NCBI GenBank assembly: GCA_905233645.1
Contig: CAJODZ010000027.1
Location: 1-42,621 of the forward strand
Direction of reading: 5' to 3'
Length of the DNA stretch: 42,621 bases
From: an uncultured Synergistales bacterium
GTDB lineage: Bacteria; Synergistota; Synergistia; Synergistales; Aminobacteriaceae
A program made the translations under genes and the position numbers. Every line of letters begins with the position of its first letter. Within the stretch, counting starts at the first letter, position 1. Shown piece by piece: positions 32,997 to 41,810 of the stretch. The notes under the pieces are model-generated. The model saw only the letters and a list, made by a program, of their open reading frames with translations. It ran no database searches and was not told the origin of the DNA.

Positions 32997-34355
32997 ATGA
33001 GGGTTCATTTAATGGGTTTGGGCGGTGCTGGGATTAGTGCGCTTGCTAAATTATTAGCTTCAGCAGGCCACGAGGTTACGGGTTGTGATTTGTCGCCTAA
33101 CCCTTATTATGAGAGCGAAAATATAAAATGTGAGCTTGGCCATTCAGAAGAACATATTAAAAAATATAATCCAGACGTTTTAATTTATACAAGTGCCGTT
33201 GACCAGAATTGCCCTGAATTAAAATTTGCGCGCGAAAAAAATATTGAGGTTATTCCGCGCGGTTTAGCCTTGAGTAAATTATTTAACGCTAAATCAGGCA
33301 TAGGCATAGCAGGTGCGCACGGGAAAACTACAACAAGCTCAATGACAGGTTTAATATTTCTCAAAGCTAATTTATCACCAACTGTTTATATTGGCGCGAA
33401 TGTCCCTGATTTTGGAAATACGAACGCTGTCGCTGGGGAGGGTGAATTTTTCATTGCAGAACTTGACGAGAGCGACGGTTCATTTGAATATTTCACACCG
33501 GCAACGACGATTATTACAAATGCTGACTGGGACCATGTTGACCATTTTCACACGCGCGATGATTTTATAAATGCTTTCACTAGATTTGCGGATGGCCGTA
33601 AAAATAATTCTCCGTTAATAATTTGTGCCGAAGACGAAGGAGCTAGCCTTGTAATCGAACGTTGTAATAAAAATCGCGGCAAAATAATTCGTTACGGTTT
33701 CGGCCAAAAATGGGAATGGGGCGCGGCTGAAATTGAACATCTTGACGGCGGCGGAAGTATCAGCAAAATTTTTCACGACGGCCAAGCAGTTGGATTTTTA
33801 AAATTGCGCGTTTCCGGAGAACATAATATATTAAATGCTCTTGCCTCGATTGCTGCTGCTCATGAAAATGGAATTGATTTTGAAAAATCAGCCAACATTT
33901 TAAAAGATTTTCACGGCTCGGAACGTCGTATGCAAATTAAAGGTGAAGTAAATAATATTCTCATAATCGATGATTATGCTCATCACCCTTCAGAGATGAA
34001 AGCAACGTTAAAAGCTATTCATGAAATTTATAAAGACAAGCGCGTTGTTTTAATTTATCAGCCTCACCGTTTTTCACGCACAGCACAATTTGCAAAAGAT
34101 ATCGCCGAAATCATGTGTGATAAAAATTTAGCGGCCAAGTCTTATTTAATGCCTGTCTATTCAGCTGGAGAACATGAGATTTCAAATTCAAGTTCTAACG
34201 AGATAATCAAAGCCAGTAATAATAAAATCGAACTCGTAAATTTTGACAACGCTGTTGAAATTTTGAAAAATGTAACGCTTCCGAATGATATTTTATTAAC
34301 GATGGGAGCTGGCGACGTTTATAAAATCGGAGAGGAATTTTTAAGCTATAATTAA
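32997..34355 (+). CDS. murC: UDP-N-acetylmuramate--L-alanine ligase
   Basis: MurC adds L-Ala to UDP-MurNAc in the cytoplasm, the first peptide step of peptidoglycan. I choose ATG 32997 (452 residues, MRVHLMGLGGAGISALAKLL), because AAGGAG lies 13 bases upstream and the protein then begins at the family's Rossmann motif. The ORF-track start at 32907 adds 30 unrelated residues. The ATP loop is GAHGKTTTSSM near residue 105. The Mur-ligase motif ELDESDGSFEYF follows near 160, then NADWDHVDHF and DDYAHHPSEMKATLKA near 325. It heads murC-murB-ftsQ-ftsA-ftsZ, with a TAA-AAA-ATG junction to murB. Confidence 0.95.
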   Translation: MRVHLMGLGGAGISALAKLLASAGHEVTGCDLSPNPYYESENIKCELGHSEEHIKKYNPDVLIYTSAVDQNCPELKFAREKNIEVIPRGLALSKLFNAKSGIGIAGAHGKTTTSSMTGLIFLKANLSPTVYIGANVPDFGNTNAVAGEGEFFIAELDESDGSFEYFTPATTIITNADWDHVDHFHTRDDFINAFTRFADGRKNNSPLIICAEDEGASLVIERCNKNRGKIIRYGFGQKWEWGAAEIEHLDGGGSISKIFHDGQAVGFLKLRVSGEHNILNALASIAAAHENGIDFEKSANILKDFHGSERRMQIKGEVNNILIIDDYAHHPSEMKATLKAIHEIYKDKRVVLIYQPHRFSRTAQFAKDIAEIMCDKNLAAKSYLMPVYSAGEHEISNSSSNEIIKASNNKIELVNFDNAVEILKNVTLPNDILLTMGAGDVYKIGEEFLSYN

Positions 34356-34358
34356 AAA

Positions 34359-35255
34359 ATGTTAATGTCAGGATTGTTTTTCAATTTGGGTTTAAATTCT
34401 TCCAGTGTAATTCTTGAAAATCATCCGCTGAAAAATTATTGTACACTTGGGGCAGGCGGTAATGCTGAAATTTTTTGTGAGCCTTATAATATTGAGGACA
34501 CTATAAAAATTTTTAAATATTCCGTTCAAAATTTGTTTAATATAAATATTTTAGGCGGAGGCAGCAATTTATTATTTTCCGACGGAATTATAAACGGTGT
34601 AAAATTAAATCAAATTACATGGCCTCTTACTAATAATAAATATTTAATTGAAGTCGAGGCCGGTTTTAAATTAGCAGACCTTTTAAAATTCACACATGAA
34701 AATAATTTCGGCGGCTTTGATTTTACGGTTGGCATTCCTGGAACAGTTGGAGGCGCGGTCGTTGGCAATGCTGGAACTGTTGACGTTGGAATATGTGAAC
34801 TTGTTGAAGAGATTAAAACGATTGAGCCTGACGGAAATTTAAAAACATGGCACGCCGGAGAATTTAATTATTCATACAGGAAGAACGCATTGTTTGAAGA
34901 TAATAAAGCACGTTTAATTTTGTCATGTGTTTTAAAATTGCGCGACGCTTTACCAGACGATAAAACCCAGCTTGAAAATTTTATTGCACGCCGTTCAAAG
35001 CAACCAAAGGGCAAGACTGCCGGCAGTACTTTTAAAAATCCTGTTAATGATAGTGCCGGTCGTTTGCTTGAAATTTCTGGTTGTAAAAATTTTTCAGAGG
35101 GCGGCGCGGTTGTTTCAGATAAGCACGCTAATTTTATTATTAACTCAAATAACGCAACTGCGACGGATATCATAAATTTAATTCAAAGATGCCGCGAACG
35201 TGTTTTTGAATTTACGAATGTAATGCTTGAGCCAGAAGTGAGAATTATAAAATAA
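34359..35255 (+). CDS. murB: UDP-N-acetylenolpyruvoylglucosamine reductase
   Basis: MurB is the FAD enzyme that reduces UDP-GlcNAc-enolpyruvate to UDP-MurNAc. It has 298 residues. FAD-binding motifs are NILGGGSNLLFSDG (near residue 64) and GFDFTVGIPGTVGGAVVGNAGT (near 122). SYRKNALF near 170 is the conserved Tyr-Arg region. KTAGSTFKNPVNDSAGRLLE near 222 contains the catalytic Ser, and MLEPEVRII at the end the conserved Glu. The start ATG is three bases after the murC TAA and lacks a Shine-Dalgarno; an ATG two codons later is also possible. Translation is probably coupled to murC. Confidence 0.93.
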   Translation: MLMSGLFFNLGLNSSSVILENHPLKNYCTLGAGGNAEIFCEPYNIEDTIKIFKYSVQNLFNINILGGGSNLLFSDGIINGVKLNQITWPLTNNKYLIEVEAGFKLADLLKFTHENNFGGFDFTVGIPGTVGGAVVGNAGTVDVGICELVEEIKTIEPDGNLKTWHAGEFNYSYRKNALFEDNKARLILSCVLKLRDALPDDKTQLENFIARRSKQPKGKTAGSTFKNPVNDSAGRLLEISGCKNFSEGGAVVSDKHANFIINSNNATATDIINLIQRCRERVFEFTNVMLEPEVRIIK

Positions 35256-35256
35256 C

Positions 35257-36054
35257 ATGGCCAAACGCGAATTTAGATTACGGGTAAAAATTTCGAGATT
35301 ATGTTTAATCGCATTATTATTGGGCGGTATTATGCGTTTTGTAAATTACAAGAGCTGGTTTGCATTGAGTAATTATAAAGTTGACGCAGAAGCCCCGATT
35401 TTAGAGGAGCGTTTATGGAAATTTTTCCCTGAAGACTGCGTTAAATTTTGGCCTTATTTTATAAATGAAGCTAAGGGGTTATCAGAATTTCTGGAACGTG
35501 ATTTACCGGTAAGCGTAAAAACAGAGATGCACGGTTTAGGGAATTTCACGACAAAAATTCGTTGGCTTGAAGCCTGGCTGAGTGTCGAATGGCGCGGCGA
35601 AATTTGGAATATCTCGCGTGACGGTAAGATGTGGGCTTTAAATCAAGAGGGCTTATCAGACAGCAAAAGCAGCATTCAAATAAATCCTGTCTGGAAAATT
35701 CCGGAGAATGCAAATCTTGACGGGAATGTAATTTTACAAGCCTCATCAATCGGAGTTTTTAAATCTCCAATTTCAACGGAAGTAATCGGCTCATTTATTG
35801 ATGAATTTCGCGGTTGTGAATGGTTTGATAATGCTGACAGTGTAACTTGGGAGCGTCGGGCTGGTCTTGATTTATTTGTATTACGTGTAACGCATGGCCG
35901 GCAAAATTTTGAGATTTTAATTCAGCGTGAAAAATATGCCGGTCAGGATTTGGGCGCGATAATTGGTGAAGTCTTTAATAAACTTTTAACGGAAGGCGGC
36001 AGCCATATTATTGATGCTACATATGAAGGTAAAATTTTATTGCGTAAATTATGA
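35257..36054 (+). CDS. divergent FtsQ/DivIB-like division protein
   Basis: A 265-residue bitopic protein. A basic N-terminus (MAKREFRLRVKISR) precedes one membrane segment (LCLIALLLGGIMRFV). The rest is extracytoplasmic, with a Trp-rich middle (IRWLEAWLSVEWRGEIWNISRDGKMWALNQEG). That segment corresponds to the FtsQ beta domain, where a Trp/Gly pattern and DxxGxxW-like turns are common. Similarity to known FtsQ is weak. Position between murB and ftsA is the main argument, as in many dcw clusters. The ATG overlaps the murB end (TAAC ATG, one base apart). FtsQ links FtsB/FtsL to the divisome; this role is inferred. The gap to ftsA (160 bases) holds a promoter. Confidence 0.6.
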   Translation: MAKREFRLRVKISRLCLIALLLGGIMRFVNYKSWFALSNYKVDAEAPILEERLWKFFPEDCVKFWPYFINEAKGLSEFLERDLPVSVKTEMHGLGNFTTKIRWLEAWLSVEWRGEIWNISRDGKMWALNQEGLSDSKSSIQINPVWKIPENANLDGNVILQASSIGVFKSPISTEVIGSFIDEFRGCEWFDNADSVTWERRAGLDLFVLRVTHGRQNFEILIQREKYAGQDLGAIIGEVFNKLLTEGGSHIIDATYEGKILLRKL

Positions 36055-36073
36055 AAATCTATTTTAAGAATAA

Positions 36074-36102
36074 TTGACGAAAAATATTATTCAAGGTTAT
36101 TA
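36074..36102 (+). promoter_or_regulatory. possible ftsA promoter
   Basis: TTGACG, 17 bases of spacer and TTATTA, 113 bases before the ftsA ATG. A second -10-like TATATTATTAT lies nearer the gene. The spacing supports separate transcription of ftsAZ. Confidence 0.4.
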
Positions 36103-36214
36103 TTGCGCATTAACGCTTCTAGCTTTATATCTTAAGGCGTGAAGTATACGAGATATATTATTATGATTGATTTTTTGATTAAATCATCGAGTTTGAAAGA
36201 GGGAATGAAACAAA

Positions 36215-37621
36215 ATGCCGGGTAAATCTGATAACCTTCTAGTTGGTCTCAGTATCGGTACAAGCAAAACTACTATGATAGTTGCTGAACGCGATTCGCG
36301 ATATCTTGACGGAGTGCATGTGATAGGCTTCGGCTATTCTCCTTCACGAGGTATTAACAAAGGAGTGATAAGCAACCATATTGCGGCGCGTCAGTCTGTA
36401 GAGAAGGCGTATCAAGATGCCCGAAGCATAACAGGTATCTCTCCTCGTCGTTTGAAAGATGTTGTCGTGGCATTCAATGCGATGGACGTTCAGACATCTT
36501 TAACAAATGGTCTTATAACTTTGGGAGGAATTGACAGTAAACCGGTTGAGGCAAGTGAGCTTGAACGTGTAATTGAGATTGCACGCAGTCATGTTGCTTT
36601 GCCTAATAACATGTATCCTTTGCATATGATACCTGTTAGATATGCAATTAACGGAGATGTTGTCGAAGAGCCTTTAAATATGAGCGGTTCCAGGCTTGAG
36701 ATAGACATGCAGACTATAGCCGTGCCAAGAATACATGTTGAAAATATCAAGCGTTGTGTTGAGAAAGCCGGTTTACACGTAAAAGGCTTAGTCTTAAAAC
36801 CTTTGGCTTCATCGTTAGGAGCTTTAACATCTGATGAGATGCGTGCCGGTTGTATATCAGTATGCATTGGCGGCGGCACGACTGGAATTGTTTTATACGA
36901 GGCAGGCCGGGCGATTGACATTATCAGCATTCCGATAGGCGGCGACCATATAACGAGTGATTTGTCTGCGGTCATGCAATTATCTTTACAAGAGGCTGAA
37001 CATTTAAAGCGCAGAATTTTTGACCCAAGATTTACTGATGAGACATTAGCGCGTGAAGGTTACAACCTTGATTTAGCTTCTGAAGTTATTATTGACAGAG
37101 TTGAAGAGTTATTCAGCGAATATATAAAGGCCGAATTAAGCAAATACAATCCGCAATTATTTCCGGCTGGTGTTGTTTTATCTGGCGGTGTCTCGTTTAT
37201 GGGCGGGCTTGATAAGATTTTAGCTGAAATTTTAAAAATGCCTGTTAGACGTGCAGACGAACCGATTTATAATATGCCGCCAAATTTAGACAACGCCGCT
37301 TTTGTGAGTTCAGCAGGAATTTTAAGATTTATGAGCGCGACGGAGGCAGACCCTTATTTATTTATGAGTGCTGATAAACCGTTACCAGGCGCGGACGCTA
37401 ATAATAAGCAAGATAAAGACCGTGATAATAATTCTGATGACGACGAAAATAACAATGACGACAATTATCATGATGACAACGAAGAATATAATAACGATAG
37501 AGATAATAATCGCTATGATGATTATGGGGATTATGGAGAAGAATATGAAGACGAACGCCCGCGTCGTAGAGTTGGCGATTTTTTCAAGAAATTAGGCGAG
37601 CGTTTTCAAGACTTGTTTTAA
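36215..37621 (+). CDS. ftsA: cell division protein FtsA with an acidic low-complexity tail
   Basis: FtsA is an actin-like ATPase that anchors FtsZ to the membrane. It has 468 residues. The phosphate loop is GLSIGTSKTTMIVAE near residue 11. The SHS2/1C region contains SRLEIDMQTIAVPRIHVENI, the second phosphate motif is ISVCIGGGTTGIVLYE near 213, and the adenosine motif VVLSGGVSFMGGLDKI near 322. After about residue 395 comes a long Asp/Asn-rich stretch (DRDNNSDDDENNNDDNYHDD and more). The protein ends in an amphipathic basic helix (RRVGDFFKKLGERFQDLF), the expected membrane-targeting sequence. Thus the usual short linker before the helix is replaced by about 60 acidic residues. The ATG follows AGAGGGA. 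It precedes ftsZ by 40 bases. Confidence 0.93.
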   Translation: MPGKSDNLLVGLSIGTSKTTMIVAERDSRYLDGVHVIGFGYSPSRGINKGVISNHIAARQSVEKAYQDARSITGISPRRLKDVVVAFNAMDVQTSLTNGLITLGGIDSKPVEASELERVIEIARSHVALPNNMYPLHMIPVRYAINGDVVEEPLNMSGSRLEIDMQTIAVPRIHVENIKRCVEKAGLHVKGLVLKPLASSLGALTSDEMRAGCISVCIGGGTTGIVLYEAGRAIDIISIPIGGDHITSDLSAVMQLSLQEAEHLKRRIFDPRFTDETLAREGYNLDLASEVIIDRVEELFSEYIKAELSKYNPQLFPAGVVLSGGVSFMGGLDKILAEILKMPVRRADEPIYNMPPNLDNAAFVSSAGILRFMSATEADPYLFMSADKPLPGADANNKQDKDRDNNSDDDENNNDDNYHDDNEEYNNDRDNNRYDDYGDYGEEYEDERPRRRVGDFFKKLGERFQDLF

Positions 37622-37661
37622 TATAAATTAAATTTTAAAAATCAGGAGGCCGGTTATAAAA

Positions 37662-38921
37662 ATGAATCAAGACCAGTTATTTAAAATAACAGCAGATACT
37701 GAAAGCAAACAAAATGAGCTCATAGTCGTGTTTGGTGTAGGCGGCGGAAATGCTTTAAACCACATAATTGAAAGTGGTGTACAGGGCGTTGATTTTGTTG
37801 CGGCCAACACAGATGCGAGAGCGTTAGATAATAATTTAGCACCCAATAAAATAATTCTCGGAGAAACTTTAACGCGCGGTCTTGGAGCTGGTGCAAATCC
37901 AAAAGTTGGAGCAGATGCCGCAAAAGAGAGCATAGACCGCATAAAAGAATATATTTCAGGCGCAGATATGTTATTTGTAACAGCAGGTATGGGCGGCGGA
38001 ACAGGAACAGGAGCAGCACCAGTAATAGCCGAAGCAGCAAGAGATATGCAAGTCTTAGTTGTTGGAGTTGTTACGTTACCGTTTGCATTTGAAATGGCTT
38101 TACGTCGTAAAACTGCGCTTGAAGGAATTGAACAGCTTAAAAAGAATGTTGACGCTCTTTTAATAGTCGAAAACGATAGATTATTAGACATAGCCGGCGA
38201 CAAGATGAGATTAGTTGATGCTTATAAAAAAGTTGATGAAGTTTTAAGGCAGGCTGTTCAAGGTGTTACTGACTTAATTACGAAATCAGGTTTTGTAAAT
38301 CTTGACTTTGCTGATATCAAAACAGTATTAACTAATAAAGGCATGGCCATAATGGGTATGGGTGAAGGCGAAGGCGAAAACAGAGCAGAGATAGCGGCAC
38401 GCAATGCTATAGAGTCTCCGTTAATGTCTGTCCAGTTAGACGGCGCGACCGGAATTTTAATGAATGTCAGCACCGGCACGGAGATTACTTTACGCGAAAT
38501 GTACGACGCTGCAAAAATTATCGAAGAGACAGCCGACCCCGACGCACAAGTTATTTGGGGACATGTTATTGATGATAGTTTAGGCGAAAAAGTTCACGTA
38601 ACTTTAATTGCTACTTTCCCGAATGACGGCAGAGGTCAAGGACAGAGACAATCCCGTAACACTACAAATACAAAGACAACAGATAATCAACAACGTCAGG
38701 GAATGGCTCAAAATCAGCAACAGCAGCAACAGCCTCCGCGTCAACAAACTGTCCCAACGTCTAGAAATTCTGCTTACGAAGTTTTTAAACATAGACACCA
38801 GTCCGGTTCGTTAGAGGAAGCACCATTAACGACCGCTGAAGAAGAGAACCGCCCGTTTGGAGGATTACCACGCACGCCATACGACAGACCTAGCTATTTT
38901 AGAAGGGGTGGGAGAAGTTAA
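37662..38921 (+). CDS. ftsZ: cell division protein FtsZ
   Basis: FtsZ is the tubulin-like GTPase that forms the division ring. It has 419 residues. The N-terminal GTP-binding region is [30 protein letters not shown], and the tubulin signature is [13 protein letters not shown] near residue 107. The T7 catalytic loop follows ([11 protein letters not shown]). The C-terminal linker (about residues 320-395) is rich in Gln, Arg and Asn ([13 protein letters not shown]). The end [13 protein letters not shown] corresponds to the conserved C-terminal peptide that binds FtsA. AGGAGG precedes the ATG. The next gene begins at the base after the stop codon. Confidence 0.97.
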   Translation: [419 protein letters not shown]

Positions 38922-39698
38922 ATGCCGCGACGTTTATTTAAACAGGAAATGAAGCGCAGAGGTTTTTTACCGTCATTCGGCGATATAGTTTTACCTGTTG
39001 TCGGTATTGCTGGAGTAGCTTTATTAGGGATTGCGGGCTGGCACTTTTTTATAGACGGAATTAAAACTCAGCCCGGAATTTCGTCGACCAAAGCTTACGC
39101 TGAATCACCCGTTTTAATAGCCGAGCGCGAACGTGTAGCAGAAATTCAAAATGAGGCCGTTAAAGTTTCTGAACAATTAGAAAATCAAACAGGATTAACT
39201 CAAAATGCACAGACTAATCCTCAATCTGTGAATAATAACGCGCCTGAAAAAGTAAGTGTGCCGCAAAATCCTCAAGCAATTAAATCAAACACACTCGCTG
39301 CACCGTTACAAAATCAAAATAATAATCAGCCTCAAGCGCAACCCAAAACTCAAACGCCTGTTCAAAATAATAAAAATACTCAGGCCGTTAACTCAACTCC
39401 TGTTCAAACACCTGCATTAGCTGTTCAAGTTCCAGACCCTAAAGTACGCACGGATTACCCTTCAAATAAGCAATACCGCGTTCAAGTTGGTGCTTATGGT
39501 TCAAAGGACGGAGCTAACGCTGAAGCTAAAAAACTTACAAAAGCCGGTTTCCATACGACTGTATTTACAAATCCGGCCTCAAAACATGTACGAGTATGGA
39601 TTTTAGCTGGTAATTCAAAAACTAACGCCGAGAATATTTTAGAGCGCGCGAAGAGTTTAGGTTATAAATCGAGTTTTATCGTCTCACCCAGCAAATAA
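38922..39698 (+). CDS. SPOR-domain membrane protein
   Basis: A 258-residue bitopic protein. A membrane segment (about residues 20-42, IVLPVVGIAGVALLGIAGWHFFI) follows a basic N-terminus. The middle is an Asn/Gln/Pro-rich disordered linker (NNQPQAQPKTQTPVQNNKNTQ). The C-terminal 70 residues are a SPOR domain (KQYRVQVGAYGSKDGANAEAKKLTKAGFHTTVFTNPASKHVRVWI) that binds denuded peptidoglycan glycans at division septa. Position immediately after ftsZ (the stop TAA and ATG are adjacent) makes a divisome role likely. It resembles FtsN-type proteins in layout only. Confidence 0.85.
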   Translation: MPRRLFKQEMKRRGFLPSFGDIVLPVVGIAGVALLGIAGWHFFIDGIKTQPGISSTKAYAESPVLIAERERVAEIQNEAVKVSEQLENQTGLTQNAQTNPQSVNNNAPEKVSVPQNPQAIKSNTLAAPLQNQNNNQPQAQPKTQTPVQNNKNTQAVNSTPVQTPALAVQVPDPKVRTDYPSNKQYRVQVGAYGSKDGANAEAKKLTKAGFHTTVFTNPASKHVRVWILAGNSKTNAENILERAKSLGYKSSFIVSPSK

Positions 39699-39714
39699 AT
39701 TTAATTTTTAAATT

Positions 39715-41019
39715 ATGACAACTTTTAATGACACCGAAGATTTTTTAAAAGCTCATTCATCGAACGAAATCAAGCCCGGCCTTGAAAGGATATCGACTTT
39801 ATTAAATGCACTTGATAATCCTCAAAATGGCCGGTCTTCTTTTCATATCGTCGGCACAAACGGCAAAGGTTCAACGGGCGCGTATATAACATCAATTTTG
39901 CAAGCTTCAGGTTATACGACTGCGTTTTATTCAAGTCCGCATTTAACATCACCAGGCGAAAGACTTTTAATTAACGGGCAGTCTTTAACTCCTGATGAAT
40001 GGCTAAACGCTTTAAAAACTGCGGCTGAAAAAATCGTTAAAGATTTTGAGCCGTCGTATTTTGAATTATTAACAGCGGCGGCATTCTTACTAATTCGCGA
40101 TAAAAATGTTGATGTTGAAATTATTGAGGCTGGACTTGGCGGAAGATTAGACGCGACAAATTTATTAAGGGACGTAATTTGCACGGTAGTAACTTCGATT
40201 TCAATGGATCACACGGAATTTTTAGGCGACACAATCGAAAAGATAGCCGGTGAGAAATTTGCGGTTGTCAAAAAGAATGTTCCTGCGTGTTTTTCGGGCG
40301 ACCCAGAATTTTTAATCCCGTTATTTAAAAAATTTTGTGCTGACGCTGGAGCAATTCCTTTTACACTTCCTGAAAACGTCAAGCTTGAAAATATAAGCAT
40401 TTCGCAAGACGGTTGTACATTTGATTTTTATTCGGACAAACTCGAAATTAAGAATGTTTTTACGCCTTTAACGGGACGTTTTCAAATTTACAATGCCGCG
40501 TTAGCCTTGAGTGCGATAGCAAATTCGCTTGACCATTTAAAAAATATAACGCCCGAAAAAATATTACTTGGTTTTAAAAATACTCAATGGCCTGGACGTT
40601 TTGAAATAATTTCAAAAAAGCCGCTTGTAATTCTTGACGGAGGGCATAATTTTGACGGTGTTAAAAAATTAGTGCAAAGTCTTCGCGACATATACCCTCA
40701 TAAAAATTTAGGAGTAATTTATGCGGCCATGCGTGATAAAGATTTTAGAGGTTGTTTAGAATTATTGAGCGAGAATTTAAATCCTTCGATATATTTCACG
40801 ACCGTCCCCGATATGAAACGCGCTTTAACGCCTGATGAATTATTAAAGGCCGGAAAAGATTTCAACTGGAGAAATAATCCGCAAGCTTTTATATTGCCCG
40901 AAGACGCATTAAATCAATCATTAAACGATAAAAATGACGTGAACATAATTTGCGGAAGTTTATATTTAATTGGCAATGTCCGCGAAAAATTATTAACACG
41001 CTTTAAAACCCCTGCCTAA
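39715..41019 (+). CDS. folC: folylpolyglutamate/dihydrofolate synthase
   Basis: FolC joins glutamate residues to folate (and often dihydropteroate), a Mur-ligase fold enzyme. It has 434 residues. The ATP loop is HIVGTNGKGSTGAYI (residues 43-57). Folate-region motifs SSPHLTSPGERLLINGQ (near 75) and EAGLGGRLDATNLL (near 141) are family signatures. VTSISMDHTEFLGDTIEKIAGEKFAVVKK and LDGGHNFDGVKKL follow. It begins 17 bases after the SPOR gene with an AT-rich spacer and no Shine-Dalgarno. It ends inside a terminator. Confidence 0.92.
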   Translation: MTTFNDTEDFLKAHSSNEIKPGLERISTLLNALDNPQNGRSSFHIVGTNGKGSTGAYITSILQASGYTTAFYSSPHLTSPGERLLINGQSLTPDEWLNALKTAAEKIVKDFEPSYFELLTAAAFLLIRDKNVDVEIIEAGLGGRLDATNLLRDVICTVVTSISMDHTEFLGDTIEKIAGEKFAVVKKNVPACFSGDPEFLIPLFKKFCADAGAIPFTLPENVKLENISISQDGCTFDFYSDKLEIKNVFTPLTGRFQIYNAALALSAIANSLDHLKNITPEKILLGFKNTQWPGRFEIISKKPLVILDGGHNFDGVKKLVQSLRDIYPHKNLGVIYAAMRDKDFRGCLELLSENLNPSIYFTTVPDMKRALTPDELLKAGKDFNWRNNPQAFILPEDALNQSLNDKNDVNIICGSLYLIGNVREKLLTRFKTPA

Positions 41020-41036
41020 ATTTTGGTGGGGCTTTT
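41009..41036 (+). terminator. terminator overlapping the folC stop codon
   Basis: CCCC (41009-41012) pairs with GGGG (41028-41031), extended by AAA-TTT past a mismatch, then CTTTTG. It ends the murC-folC transcript and immediately precedes the acyltransferase promoter. Confidence 0.6.
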
Positions 41037-41044
41037 GATATAAT
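41036..41044 (+). promoter_or_regulatory. extended -10 promoter of the phase-variable acyltransferase
   Basis: TGATATAAT is a perfect extended -10 element. Its position puts the transcript start near 41051, upstream of the AAGGAG (41061-41066) and the ATG at 41080, so both would be on the mRNA. No good -35 is needed for this promoter type. Confidence 0.55.
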
Positions 41045-41100
41045 ACATAAAATTTTTAGTAAGGAGTACTCTTGACAAAATGCAAAATCGCACAATAATT

Positions 41101-41163
41101 GAGCAACGAGCAACGAGCAACGAGCAACGAGCAACGAGCAACGAGCAACGAGCAACGAGCAAC
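41101..41163 (+). repeat. heptanucleotide tandem repeat (GAGCAAC)9
   Basis: Nine perfect 7-bp units, 63 bases, no interruptions, directly after codon 7 of the ATG 41080 frame. The repeat has no stop codon in any frame (21-base cycle EQRATSN), so it can be translated at any unit number, while each unit changes the downstream frame. Confidence 0.97.
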
Positions 41164-41734
41164 GCTATTCTATTGTCCTTTCAAACGTAAACAGGAATGA
41201 TTATATTGACTTCTTAAAAGGTGTTCTTATTTGTCTTGTCGTTTGGGCACACTTGGATGGCGCGTTTTTTGAACATTCTGCTGACAGGTTAGATTTTAGA
41301 ATAGCTTATTCTTTTCATATGTTCATGTTTATGTTTGTGAGTGGCTGGCTTGTTAAAAGTCTTGGCCGAGAATTAAATTTAAAATGGTTATTAAAACGTT
41401 TTAGAAATTTGATGATACCGTACTTAGCATGGACTTTGATAAATATTTTTAGGCGTGGCAATACTGGAAACTTTTTATCTGAGTATGTGTATAGGGTTTT
41501 AAGCAATTCGTATTGGTTCTTAATTGTATTATTTTTTTGTGATTGCACGATATTTATAATTAACAATATAAAAATTAACAAATATTTTTCAGCAATTCTA
41601 TTCATAATTTTAAGTAATGCGATTTATGTAATATTCCCTCAACTAAGAGAACATGCTGGCGTAGCGTATCTAAGACTGTATGCGGTGCATATGCCGTTTT
41701 ATATGGCTGGATTTTTCATGGCAGATAAAAAACA

Positions 41735-41810
41735 TCTCGTGAATAAACTTTTTGACAGCAAAATAATTTACATGTAAATTATTTTGCTGTCAAAAAGTTT
41801 ATTCACGAGA
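41735..41810. repeat. perfect 76-bp palindrome in the acyltransferase gene
   Basis: The sequence TCTCGTGAATAAACTTTTTG... reads the same on both strands over 38-base arms with no spacer. It centres on ACATGT and contains the in-frame TAA stop. It could form a very stable hairpin or cruciform. Confidence 0.97.
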
